From: Acidobacteriaceae bacterium
GTDB taxonomy: Bacteria > Acidobacteriota > Terriglobia > Terriglobales > Acidobacteriaceae
Assembly: GCA_003132405.1 (NCBI GenBank)
Contig: PKXQ01000121.1
Coordinates: 1-38,358 of the forward strand
Reading direction: 5' to 3'
Length of the DNA: 38,358 nucleotides
The translations under genes were made by a program, and so were the position numbers. This document shows, piece after piece, positions 16,334-23,851 of the stretch. Every line of letters starts with the position of its first letter. Positions within the stretch are counted from its first letter, which is position 1. The notes under the pieces are model-generated. The model was not told where the DNA came from. It searched no databases and worked only from the letters and a program-made list of their open reading frames with translations.

Positions 16334-16525
16334 CTACTTCGGCCGGTAACCGCTGCAATCCAAAACCGGCAGGCGCGGATATTTTGGGAAACGGGAATCT
16401 TCGAAAGATAGTTCGCACCTCCAGAATATCGATCCACGGTCGGATTCGATGAGGCGAGCGTATTGGCAGTTCTGGCAAAGGCCTGGATTGGAGCGGATTG
16501 GAATCTCGTTGCTAGGCGAGGGCAT
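16334..16525 (-). CDS. Small cysteine-containing protein, possible metal binder
   Basis: About 63 residues on the minus strand. The C-terminal 45 residues look conserved in character: CQNCQYARLI, then SDRGSIFWRC, then FPKYPRLPVLDCSGY. The four cysteines are spaced as CxxC...C...C, which suggests a zinc or iron site. The start is uncertain. ATG 16525 is chosen as the shortest reasonable start before the motif; ATG 16546 and TTG 16558 are in frame, and none has a strong ribosome binding site. The gene lies upstream of the 59-residue basic gene in the same direction, 106 bp apart, and behind the molybdoenzyme gene. Function unknown. Confidence 0.6.
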   Translation of the reverse strand: MPSPSNEIPIRSNPGLCQNCQYARLIESDRGSIFWRCELSFEDSRFPKYPRLPVLDCSGYRPK

Positions 16526-16591
16526 GCTAGGGCCGTTTCCAAACATCAGTCGCCGCAACAGTCTAAGACGAACCCCTCAGATGCCGGCGTG

Positions 16592-17374
16592 TCAGATTCC
16601 GGCGTACCAGGCATAGCCTCCTTCTGCATTGGCGCCGCCCAGACCCTTGCCGAATCCCTTCAAGCTATCGGTGACCGCCAGCTGGGTTATGAACTTCACG
16701 TTCTTGTAACCGACCTGGCGCGGGAGCCGCAAGCGAAGCGGCCCGCCGTGGCCCACTGGCAGTTCATCGCCATTCATCCCATAGGTCAGAAGAGTCTGCG
16801 GGTGCAAAGCGTCGGCCATGTCGATACTTTCCCACCAGTCGGGTTCAATCGAGAAATAAACGACATATCTGGCCTGCGGGAGAACTTCCACTGTTTGCAA
16901 AACTTGGGAAAGAGGCACGCCGATCCACTCCGCGATATACGACCATCCCTCTTCACATTGCAGCATTGTGATCTGATTGTGAGCCGGGTAGCTCTTAAGC
17001 TGATCGATCGAAAACGAGGTGGGCCGGGCGACCATGCCGTTGACCGAGAGCCGCCAGTCAGCGAATCCTCCGGCCTGAAGGCGCTTGAACTCGTCAGTGA
17101 AAGGCTCAAGTTCATTGGCGAATGGAGGCTTCGAAATCTGGCTACGAGAAAACTCACGCGCTAACGAGTGTCTTGTCAGCAACCGCTGCGAAGCGTAGGT
17201 CAGCGTTTCGCCGAGACCCCAGATTCCGCCGTGATCAGGCGGGACGAGCCCATACTTTTGCGCCAGACGCGCGGCCACGCCAACCCCCGCTACACCGGCC
17301 GCAGCCGTGAGTCCGGTAGCAATCAGTTTGCGGCGTGAGAGTTTGCTGATTTTGCGGGAAGAAGGCTCGCTCAT
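16592..17374 (-). CDS. Tat-exported molybdopterin-dependent oxidoreductase (sulfite oxidase/YedY family)
   Basis: A 260-residue precursor with a twin-arginine signal (KLSRRKLIATG, Arg14-Arg15, then an Ala/Gly/Val-rich core), so it folds with its molybdenum cofactor before export by Tat. The mature domain carries the Mo-ligand Cys140 in MLQCEEGWSYIAEW, and further family blocks including GHGGPLRLRLPRQVGYKNVKFI. It is the size of the YedY/MsrP catalytic fold without the extra dimerisation domain of true sulfite oxidases. The substrate is unknown; family members reduce methionine sulfoxide or oxidise sulfite. The ATG at 17374 follows AAGGAG. The preceding cytochrome gene, once its frame is restored, ends in an ATGA overlap with this start, so the cytochrome is the probable electron partner at the membrane. 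Confidence 0.88.
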   Translation of the reverse strand: MSEPSSRKISKLSRRKLIATGLTAAAGVAGVGVAARLAQKYGLVPPDHGGIWGLGETLTYASQRLLTRHSLAREFSRSQISKPPFANELEPFTDEFKRLQAGGFADWRLSVNGMVARPTSFSIDQLKSYPAHNQITMLQCEEGWSYIAEWIGVPLSQVLQTVEVLPQARYVVYFSIEPDWWESIDMADALHPQTLLTYGMNGDELPVGHGGPLRLRLPRQVGYKNVKFITQLAVTDSLKGFGKGLGGANAEGGYAWYAGI

Positions 17375-17423
17375 GTGCGCTCCTTGTCTGCGGCGGCGAG
17401 ACGTGTTGCGACGCGGCCTGTGA

Positions 17424-18170
17424 TCATCGCTCGCATGCGGCTCGTGAATCCGGCGAGCCAAACCATCCCCACGTGGACCAGCAGGAAGAGCACAAGAGAC
17501 AGCGTGACGAAAAGTGAAGCGTGCGCGCCGATTGCTGGCCGCCGAGCACATTGACGGTTGCCGGAAACGCGGAAACAAACGCGGGAGACATCGCCAAGCC
17601 CGTCCAGATAACAAGCGGGAAGAGAACGAAAATCACGAACAGGTAGGCGAGCCGCTGCAGCAGGTTATAAGACCATGCCTCTGCCTCACTCGGCCGCTCG
17701 AAGCGCAAATGGTCGACGATCGCTGTCGATAACGCCCGCCACGATAGATCGGCGCGTCGCGGCAGCAAGCTTTTGCGGAAATGTCCCGTTAACCAACCGA
17801 AGATCAAATACAGTAACCCAGTCAACACCACCACCCAGGCAGCTTGAAAGTGGAGATACCGGCTCCAGCCGTTCTGGTCCGGCAGCACGTACTTGTAGCC
17901 GGTTGGCACCAGATTTCTCGAGGCTGGAATGTGCAGCTTAAACAACGTCGGAGTCAAATCGTTGCCGACTTTACCCCAATAGAAGCGCGGGTGAGAGATA
18001 ACAATTTCACCTCCGCTGACGAGCAAAGCAAGAAAGCATAGAGCGGTAATCCAGTGAGTAACGCGGACGAGGGCAGAGTGCCGCGAAGCAACCGTCTTAG
18101 CCGGTACGACAGTCGGCACGGCGGCGGGAACGGCCGACGCAGCGCTTGGGATGTAAGCGGAATCGCTCAC
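17424..18170 (-). CDS. Cytochrome b561-type membrane subunit, C-terminus frameshifted
   Basis: A membrane cytochrome of the b561/Ni-hydrogenase b-subunit type, paired with the molybdoenzyme. Three hydrophobic segments are readable (about residues 38-56, 108-126 and 174-198), with candidate heme histidines His39 and His107, and His219 just before the break. As written, the frame runs into a Cys/Ser-rich tail after RTLHF and stops at 17424. In the next frame, from the TTTT run at 17510-17513, the sequence reads as a perfect fourth membrane helix (FVTLSLVLFLLVHVGMVW) with a further His. It then continues to a TGA at 17371-17373 that overlaps the ATG of the molybdoenzyme. A single-base change in the T-run therefore broke the gene, or the assembly has an error. 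The start is GTG 18170 and the N-terminus is Ala/Pro/Val-rich. Confidence 0.82.
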   Translation of the reverse strand: MSDSAYIPSAASAVPAAVPTVVPAKTVASRHSALVRVTHWITALCFLALLVSGGEIVISHPRFYWGKVGNDLTPTLFKLHIPASRNLVPTGYKYVLPDQNGWSRYLHFQAAWVVVLTGLLYLIFGWLTGHFRKSLLPRRADLSWRALSTAIVDHLRFERPSEAEAWSYNLLQRLAYLFVIFVLFPLVIWTGLAMSPAFVSAFPATVNVLGGQQSARTLHFSSRCLLCSSCWSTWGWFGSPDSRAACER

Positions 18171-18326
18171 TCGGGAATGCTACCATGTGGCGCGCACATC
18201 GGACATCCGCGAATCTGCCCGGTTGTGTATGTGCAGACTAGAATGTGGGGAACGGGAAATCTATCATTTCGAACTCAACATTAGCTCTTTGCTCCTTGTC
18301 ACTCGCGCACACCATGGGAGGTAACT

Positions 18327-19229
18327 ATGACGATTGCGCTTCAGGCCGAGACGTGGGGCGCATATTCTGTCCGCGACCACTGTCGGCAAAGGCCGTTTGT
18401 TGCGGATGTTTTGCTCTATGACCGCCTCGTAATTCCTTACCCGCCTGACGAATTCGAGACAGAACGCTGGAAATTCCAGGGCTGGCAGCCAGAGCGTCTT
18501 AAAGAATGTCTCCAAGTGCTCGGGGAGCTTGCCGTTCCTGTACCTTGGAACGAGCAGCGACGACAGCAGTTCAAGAATCAGTGGGATGCCGCCGCTCAGC
18601 TCGATCCGTACTACACCACCTCCCTTCAAATGAAGCTCGAATTCGAGCTGAATGTACCGAAAGAATCTATTCCGTATGGTGTTGACATCATCCGTCCGAT
18701 TGCTGCTTATCAGTCGTGGGATGAGTTCAAGACTTCCTTTAAGCCCACTCCCGTCGCGGATATCCGAGCCCCCAATGTGGGTACTCTAATCGCTGTTGTC
18801 GCTCATGAGTTTCTGGTTCCAGACAATCCAGAATTCGATGACATGAAGAGCCTGGAAGCGGCAGCCAAGCTAGCTAGGGATGAGGAATTCCGTGGAGAGC
18901 GTAATATTTTTCATAGATGGCTGGATGATAAAATCCGCGCCCGAGCGATTGAGAAGGACGTGGTGACTGAGCTTAACAAAAAGATCCGCGCATTCAAGTG
19001 GGCTAAAAGACTTGATCATGTGCGTTCCATCGCGAAGTACGCGCATTGGACGCTCGAACTCGCGCCCGGGGCAGCGGTTCTCGCCGGGATCGACTGGCAT
19101 GTTGCAGCGGTTGGTGAGGCAGCCGTTCGTTTCGCGTCATTTGGGCTGGAGCGCTTGGCAGAACCGGTGCCGCACCGGGCGACACCTGCAGCGCTTTTTT
19201 ATGACGCCGAAAAGCGCCTGGGACCGTAG
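18327..19229 (+). CDS. Unrecognised 300-residue protein
   Basis: The ATG at 18327 follows GGGAGGT with good spacing, and the codon use is like its neighbours, so the gene is real. I do not recognise the family. The protein has no signal peptide. The first third is rich in aromatic residues and begins with ETWGAYSVRDHCRQRPFVADVLLYDRLVIPYPP, a pattern seen in some uncharacterised proteins that accompany accessory genes. The middle is charged and helical (FRGERNIFHRWLDDKIRARAIEKDVVTELNKK), and a more hydrophobic segment (LAPGAAVLAGIDWHVAAVG) lies near the C-terminus. It stands alone between the divergent molybdoenzyme pair and the RNase P RNA, which faces it. There is no mobile-element sequence next to it. 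Confidence 0.6.
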   Translation: MTIALQAETWGAYSVRDHCRQRPFVADVLLYDRLVIPYPPDEFETERWKFQGWQPERLKECLQVLGELAVPVPWNEQRRQQFKNQWDAAAQLDPYYTTSLQMKLEFELNVPKESIPYGVDIIRPIAAYQSWDEFKTSFKPTPVADIRAPNVGTLIAVVAHEFLVPDNPEFDDMKSLEAAAKLARDEEFRGERNIFHRWLDDKIRARAIEKDVVTELNKKIRAFKWAKRLDHVRSIAKYAHWTLELAPGAAVLAGIDWHVAAVGEAAVRFASFGLERLAEPVPHRATPAALFYDAEKRLGP

Positions 19230-19335
19230 GTGCAGCAAAGAATGGCTATGATTTTCTTTCCGGCAAGCGGAAGTGCATCAAAACGGCGACACAATCGGAA
19301 TCCGAACTCTGCAAGAGCCTAAAACAGGAAATTGT

Positions 19336-19751
19336 GGCAGCCGGACCTGTAAGCCGAATTCTGTCCGCAACACGAATGCTGCGGGACGGTCATTCCTCTG
19401 GGCCACGCATTACTGCTAGGCTCAAGCGACCTACCCGAAGGTTGTGGCGCGCCGAGCCGGCACGCATCCCCAGTCCACCCGAAGGCTCGCCGGAAAATCC
19501 CTCCCTATTTGGTCTTGCTCCGTGTGGGGTTTGCCCTGCCCGTTGCATTACTGCCGCGGCGGTGCGCTCTTACCGCACCTTTTCACCCTTACCTGAGCCT
19601 TGCGGCCCGGGCGGTATGTTTTCTGTGGCACTTTCCGTCGAACCAGCTTGAACCGGCCCTCCCGGACGTTATCCGGCACACTGCTCTGCGGAGTTCGGAC
19701 TTTCCTCCCGTCTTGCAATTCCGACGAGCGACCGTCCGGTCCGGCTGCCAA
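19336..19751 (-). ncRNA. rnpB: RNase P RNA (bacterial type A)
   Basis: The catalytic RNA of RNase P, which removes 5' leaders from pre-tRNAs. Read on the minus strand it has the conserved blocks in order: GAGGAAAGTCCGAACTCC near the 5' end, ACAGAAAACATACCGCC, the central AGGTAAGGGTGAAAAGGTG block, AGTAATGC repeats, and the 3' GGCTTACAGG. The ends pair as helix P1: ggcagccggac on the 5' side and gtccggctgcc at 19336-19346, eleven perfect base pairs, which define the boundaries. The length of about 415 nt is normal. A perfect TATAAT lies just upstream. Confidence 0.95.
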
Positions 19752-19758
19752 CAGATTC

Positions 19759-19764
19759 ATTATA
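19759..19764 (-). promoter_or_regulatory. -10 box of rnpB
   Basis: TATAAT on the minus strand, 7-8 bases before the 5' end of the RNA. The hexamer 17 bases upstream is poor, whereas a perfect TTGACA (19789-19794) is 24 bases away, too far for a standard promoter. Three CTGTTGRC repeats (the third within the rnpB start) surround the promoter. Confidence 0.65.
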
Positions 19765-19842
19765 GTGCAGGGTAGCGCCAACAGATACTGTCAACAGGTT
19801 GGCAGTATCTCCGTTTGAATTTCTCCTCCAGTAAGCATCGAA

Positions 19843-20154
19843 TCAACTTCCGACCGCCAAAGCGATTTTCCCTGCGACAAAAAAGAAAGCAGCAGCCGCC
19901 ATCCGAAAGTATCCCGAAATCGTGACGCCCGCGTACTTTTCGAAGAACCATGCGGTTGCCGGACAAGCCGAAAGGCCCGAAAGCAGCGCGAACCAGCCGT
20001 TGGTTAGCGGCCATGGCCCCTTCGTCCACAGAAGCCATATGCCGCCAACTGCCGCGGCGATTGTCCATGCCCAAGCCGCGATCCAACCGAGCCCTGCCCC
20101 CAACGTGGTTCGCCTAATCGTCTTTGCTTTTGCATTCGCTGGCTGCGATAGCAT
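19843..20154 (-). CDS. Small membrane protein, unknown function
   Basis: A protein of about 103 residues. The ATG at 20154 has a GAAGG box about 8 nt upstream; the frame is open to 20235, but that extension overlaps nothing recognisable. After a short basic start there are three hydrophobic segments (around GWIAAWAWTIAAAVGGIWLLW, WFALLSGLSACPATAWFF and FRMAAAAFFFVAGKIALAV). It contains a Trp-rich first helix and ends ALAVGS. No family is recognised. It lies 58 bp behind the next membrane gene in the same direction and probably shares its transcript, with rnpB downstream. Confidence 0.6.
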   Translation of the reverse strand: MLSQPANAKAKTIRRTTLGAGLGWIAAWAWTIAAAVGGIWLLWTKGPWPLTNGWFALLSGLSACPATAWFFEKYAGVTISGYFRMAAAAFFFVAGKIALAVGS

Positions 20155-20212
20155 TGACAATGCCTTCTGTCCGAATTCACATTCGGACGGGACTCGCGTG
20201 CATGGTTCGCTC

Positions 20213-20635
20213 TCACTCCACTGCTTTGGGCGCAAGGGCGAACACGTAGATCAGCAGGGCAGCACCAATTAGCAAGGGGATTACCCCAACAAGATAAACT
20301 GGCCCATCTTCGCGCTCCACGATTCCGCGCAGAAGAACCATGACGCCGAGACCGACGGCGGCTGTGATTAAACCACCAAGCTTTAGACCCTCGATGCGGC
20401 GGCGAAAAGAATTCTTTTGGTTCTCGCGCAGAAGCTCCAGCGCGCTCTTGGCGCCTTCTGTAGAGCTTTCCGCAATCTTCTTCACCGCTTCGCTGGTATA
20501 GTAAGCTTCACGTTCCTTACGGCGAGCTTCGGCCCATGAGGCGACGGCCAGAAAGGAGAATAAAGCAATACTTCCTACGACCGGTATCGCGACCGCTACA
20601 ACCCCAACCGTGTTGCTGTTCACCTCGAATGCCAT
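20213..20635 (-). CDS. Membrane protein resembling DUF6249
   Basis: A 140-residue protein whose ATG at 20635 follows AAGGAG, so the longer frame to 20689 is not used. An N-terminal hydrophobic segment (GVVAVAIPVVGSIALFSFLAVASW) is followed by a cytoplasmic charged helix (EARRKEREAYYTSEAVKKIAESS, then a run to FRRRIEGLK). Two further membrane segments are at GLITAAVGLGVMVLL and LVGVIPLLIGAALLIYVFAL. The layout of one TM, an amphipathic charged stretch and two TMs resembles DUF6249 proteins; this comparison is from memory. It is divergent from the sigma-factor remnant, with a 146-bp gap. Function unknown. Confidence 0.7.
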   Translation of the reverse strand: MAFEVNSNTVGVVAVAIPVVGSIALFSFLAVASWAEARRKEREAYYTSEAVKKIAESSTEGAKSALELLRENQKNSFRRRIEGLKLGGLITAAVGLGVMVLLRGIVEREDGPVYLVGVIPLLIGAALLIYVFALAPKAVE

Positions 20636-20781
20636 TATCCGCTCCTTGAAATTCCTGTGCTTACGTCTGGTATGACCCGTCTTCCCCAATCACGGCTGCG
20701 TTTTCTTTGCGCGCAATGCATTTTAGAAATAATGCAACCGTGAGCGAATTCGCACTGTCATACCGTTGAGGCAATCCCAGA

Positions 20782-21477
20782 GTGAGCGCCAGCGATGATC
20801 AGGCCGATGTCGAAAGAGTGCTGTCCGGTGACGTTTCCGCCTTTGAGGGAATTGTCCTACGCTGGCAAGGGCCCCTCATCAACCTCGCCTACCGCTTTTG
20901 TCGTGATCGCGGCCGTGCCGAAGAGATGGCGCAGGAGGCCTTTCTGCGCGCCTACCGTGCGCTCAGCCAGTGGCGCAAGGATGCGGTCTTCTCCACCTGG
21001 CTTTTCGCGCTCGCGACCAATCTCTATCGATCGGAAATCCGCCGCATTCCCGCGCGAACTGTTTCGCTCGACGACATCGCCGAACCTCGCGACCACCGCG
21101 CCGCTGACGGAGGCCTCGAGCACCGCGATCAGGATCGCGCCGTACGGCGGGCCATGGCCGTACTCGCTCGCCTCGTCCTGCTAAACTCATTTGGAGAAAA
21201 GCGCCTGCTCCCACGTGCGCGCAGGTGCGGTTCCAGGCGCGAGCCGTATCCAAATGCACATCACCGAGGGAATCAAAATCGCGTTCCTGTCACTATGGGC
21301 GAACAAACTGCGCTCCGCGCTCACCTTGCTCGGCCTGGTAATCGGAGTCGCCGCGGTGATTGCCGTGGTCACCTTCGTGAACGGCATCAACGGCTACGTA
21401 GCGACGAAGATTTTCAATCTGGGTGCCGATGTTTTTATCGTCTTCAAGAACTCACCCGCCATCACCAACGTCGATAA
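20782..21477 (+). pseudogene. ECF sigma factor remnant lacking region 4
   Basis: The frame begins at a GTG at 20782 and encodes a clear sigma region 2: a YRFCRDRGRAEEMAQEAFLRAYRAL core and FSTWLFALATNLYRSEIRR. It then has the usual acidic linker up to RRAMAVLARL at about 21174. After that, where the region 4 helix-turn-helix should begin, similarity stops, and the frame runs on in an unlike Arg-rich sequence to a stop at 21477, well inside the permease gene. None of the three plus frames restores a region 4 here. A deletion that removed region 4 and the start of a following gene would explain this; it is therefore called a pseudogene. If expressed, it could still bind core polymerase but not recognise a -35 element. 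Confidence 0.75.
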
Positions 21478-22483
21478 ATTTCTCGAGGCCGAGAAGCGAA
21501 AAAATCTCACCATGGAGGACTACGCCGCCGTCCTCGATGCCTGCAAGCATTGCGAGTGGGTTGGAGCGTCGATCAACAACCCTAGCGGACACGTCAAGTA
21601 TGGTGAGCAATCGATCAGCGATACCAATGTGCGCGGCGTGACACCGTCCATGGTTCCGATTCTCGACATCGATCTCACCGCCGGACGCATGATCAACGAT
21701 ACCGACGTGCGTAACAATTCTGCCGTCGTGGTCGTCGGGCCGGACATCACGGAGAATCTCATGCCTGGCACCGATCCCATCGACAAGGAGATTCGAATCG
21801 ACAGCTGGGTTTATCGCGTGGTTGGAGTTGGCAAACGCAAAGGCAAGACACTCGGCCAGACTCTGGATAACTACGCGCTCATGCCCATCACGTCCTATCA
21901 AAAACAAAATGGCTCGCACGAAAGCATACGCATCTCGGGAAAGGCCGCGGCCAGCGGCGCGGGCTTTGATGAGGCTATGGACGAAGCCCGCGCCGTATTG
22001 CGAGCCCGACGCCACGTTCATCCCGGCGACGATGACAATTTCGATATCGAAACCAACGATAGCCTGCTGAGTATCTGGTCGAACTTCAGTGGCACATTTT
22101 TTTACGCGATGATAGGAATAGCCGCGATTTCGCTGGTCGTTGGCGGCATCGTGATCATGAATATCATGCTGGTTTCGGTGACCGAACGGACGCGAGAAAT
22201 CGGCATCCGCAAAGCGATGGGTGCGCGGCGCGGCGACATTCTGTTGCAATTTCTGATTGAGTCGGTTGCATTAGCGCTGCTCGGCGGAGCGATCGGCGTA
22301 GTCTTCGGTATTGTCATCGCAAAAGGCGTCACCCTCGCCATCGGCATGCCCTCGACCATCAAGCTATGGGCAGTGATGGCGGGAGTGTTAGTAGCAGCCA
22401 GCGTGGGGATATTTTTCGGCGTCTATCCCGCGCGCCGTGCCGCGATGCTCGATCCAATCGCCGCGTTGCGCTTTGAAACGTAA
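21254..22483 (+). CDS. MacB/FtsX-type ABC transporter permease
   Basis: A 409-residue permease of the MacB type. An N-terminal membrane helix (ALTLLGLVIGVAAVIAVVTF) is followed by the large periplasmic MacB-PCD domain (about residues 45-280) and three C-terminal helices. It has the conserved cytoplasmic [23 protein letters not shown] block that couples to the ATPase, and the terminal DPIAALRFE. The first residues MHITEGIKIAFLSLWANKLRSA are the normal start of the family, so ATG 21254 is chosen over TTG 21191, although no Shine-Dalgarno is visible. There is no ATP-binding domain in this protein or adjacent to it. With the next gene it would form a heterodimeric export or mechanotransmission complex. 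A partner ATPase and membrane-fusion protein must be encoded elsewhere. Confidence 0.88.
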   Translation: MHITEGIKIAFLSLWANKLRSALTLLGLVIGVAAVIAVVTFVNGINGYVATKIFNLGADVFIVFKNSPAITNVDKFLEAEKRKNLTMEDYAAVLDACKHCEWVGASINNPSGHVKYGEQSISDTNVRGVTPSMVPILDIDLTAGRMINDTDVRNNSAVVVVGPDITENLMPGTDPIDKEIRIDSWVYRVVGVGKRKGKTLGQTLDNYALMPITSYQKQNGSHESIRISGKAAASGAGFDEAMDEARAVLRARRHVHPGDDDNFDIETNDSLLSIWSNFSGTFFYAMIGIAAISLVVGGIVIMNIMLVSVTERTREIGIRKAMGARRGDILLQFLIESVALALLGGAIGVVFGIVIAKGVTLAIGMPSTIKLWAVMAGVLVAASVGIFFGVYPARRAAMLDPIAALRFET

Positions 22484-22506
22484 AAGAGATTTTGGTTTGT
22501 TATTCA

Positions 22507-22530
22507 GAGCGAAGCGAGGGATCTGCAGTT
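22507..22530 (+). repeat. Dispersed element, copy 1
   Basis: The sequence begins gagcgaagcgag and continues to tgcagtt, in the gap between the two permease genes. A second copy lies on the opposite strand at 28213-28242. The two share gagcgaagcga exactly, then a purine/GA stretch, then tgcagtt. It seems a repeat family scattered in intergenic DNA. Confidence 0.5.
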
Positions 22531-22575
22531 TTCTCAACGCACTCCGCGTCTCGGCGGTGAAAAGGTTTTGAACCA

Positions 22576-23838
22576 ATGCTAGTCAAAGGCGAACTCGGCG
22601 AGGGCCTGAACATGGCGGTCGACACGATCCGCAGCAACAAGCTGCGCTCATCGCTCACCGTGCTGGGCATCGTAATTGGCGTAGCCGTGGTTATCGGAAT
22701 TTCGTCGATCGTGCGCGGCCTGAACGACAACGTTAGCCAGGTCATCACCAGCCTCGGCTCCAACATTATTTTTGCGTTTCATCTCGAGCCTTTCACTTTC
22801 GGACGTCCGACGGAAGAGATGCGCACGCGCAAAGAGCTGACCTTCGATGACGCCATGGCCATGCAGGACCTGCCGCATGTCAAGGCTGTAACCGTGGGCG
22901 TGCGTTATTTCCGGCCGGAACTTGGAACTGGCACTTACTCCGTCAAATACAAAGACCGCAAAGCCAAGCAGACGATTCTGGAAGGCGATACCAGCTCTTA
23001 CAAAGATGTGATTGACGTGGCGCTGGACGCCGGCCGATGGTTCAGCAGCATCGATGAAGAACGCCGCGCCCCGGTCATTATTATTGGCCACGATACCGCG
23101 CAAGAACTTTTTCCCAGTGAATCGCCATTGGGCAAAGAACTCGACATCGAAGGGCAGTTGTTTACCGTGATCGGCGTGGCACAACTTCGCAAGAGCGTTT
23201 TCGGCGGAGGCAAGAATCCTGACGACAACATCGTCTTCTTTCCGCTGAGCACATTTCGCAAGCTGCATCCCGAACTGAAGCAGTATTGGATCAGCGTGAA
23301 AGCCACGTCGCACGACGACATGCCGAAAGCGATCGACGAGATGCGCGAGTTGCTGCGGCGCCGCCGGAGAGTCCCTACGGAAAAGCCCGACAACTTCGCC
23401 GTATTCACTCAAGATTCGATTTCCGATGTGTGGAATCAGATCACCGGAATGATCTTCATCTTCATGTTTGCGGTATCGAGTGTCGGCCTGATCGTAGGCG
23501 GCGTGGGCGTGATGAATATCATGCTCGTTTCGGTCACCGAACGCACGCGCGAAATCGGCGTACGTAAAGCCATCGGCGCCCGCAAACGCGACATCCTCGT
23601 GCAGTTCACGCTGGAAGCCGTGATGCTCACGGCCGTCGGCGGAGTGATCGGGCTTTTGCTGGGAGCACTGATTACGGCGATCGTTCCAGTTGCGTTTCCC
23701 TCGCTGCCCGCCACCATGTCGGTGGATTGGTCGATCTTCGCCTTCGTCGCCTCGGCCACGGTTGGATTGGTCTTCGGAATTTATCCAGCGTGGAAGGCAG
23801 CCAACCTCGATCCCATAGAGTCGCTGCGCTACGAGTAA
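22576..23838 (+). CDS. MacB/FtsX-type ABC transporter permease (second subunit)
   Basis: A 420-residue paralogue of the preceding permease, 92 bp downstream. It has an N-terminal helix ([24 protein letters not shown]), a periplasmic MacB-PCD domain (about residues 50-275), three C-terminal helices, the [23 protein letters not shown] coupling block, and a terminal [11 protein letters not shown]. The two proteins differ most in the periplasmic domain, as expected for a heterodimer or for an ancestral duplication. ATG 22576 is the natural start of the family pattern. The substrate cannot be read from the sequence; MacB-type systems export peptides, lipopeptides or lipoproteins, or transmit mechanical signals. 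No ATPase is near. Confidence 0.9.
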   Translation: MLVKGELGEGLNMAVDTIRSNKLRSSLTVLGIVIGVAVVIGISSIVRGLNDNVSQVITSLGSNIIFAFHLEPFTFGRPTEEMRTRKELTFDDAMAMQDLPHVKAVTVGVRYFRPELGTGTYSVKYKDRKAKQTILEGDTSSYKDVIDVALDAGRWFSSIDEERRAPVIIIGHDTAQELFPSESPLGKELDIEGQLFTVIGVAQLRKSVFGGGKNPDDNIVFFPLSTFRKLHPELKQYWISVKATSHDDMPKAIDEMRELLRRRRRVPTEKPDNFAVFTQDSISDVWNQITGMIFIFMFAVSSVGLIVGGVGVMNIMLVSVTERTREIGVRKAIGARKRDILVQFTLEAVMLTAVGGVIGLLLGALITAIVPVAFPSLPATMSVDWSIFAFVASATVGLVFGIYPAWKAANLDPIESLRYE

Positions 23839-23851
23839 CATACTGCCGAAG

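Noticed and set aside
15994..16452. Plus-strand frame downstream of pyrC, and a 138-codon frame on the minus strand at 16062-16478
   Set aside because: Both are shadows of the small basic gene at 16048-16227 and its flanks; no start signal or motif.
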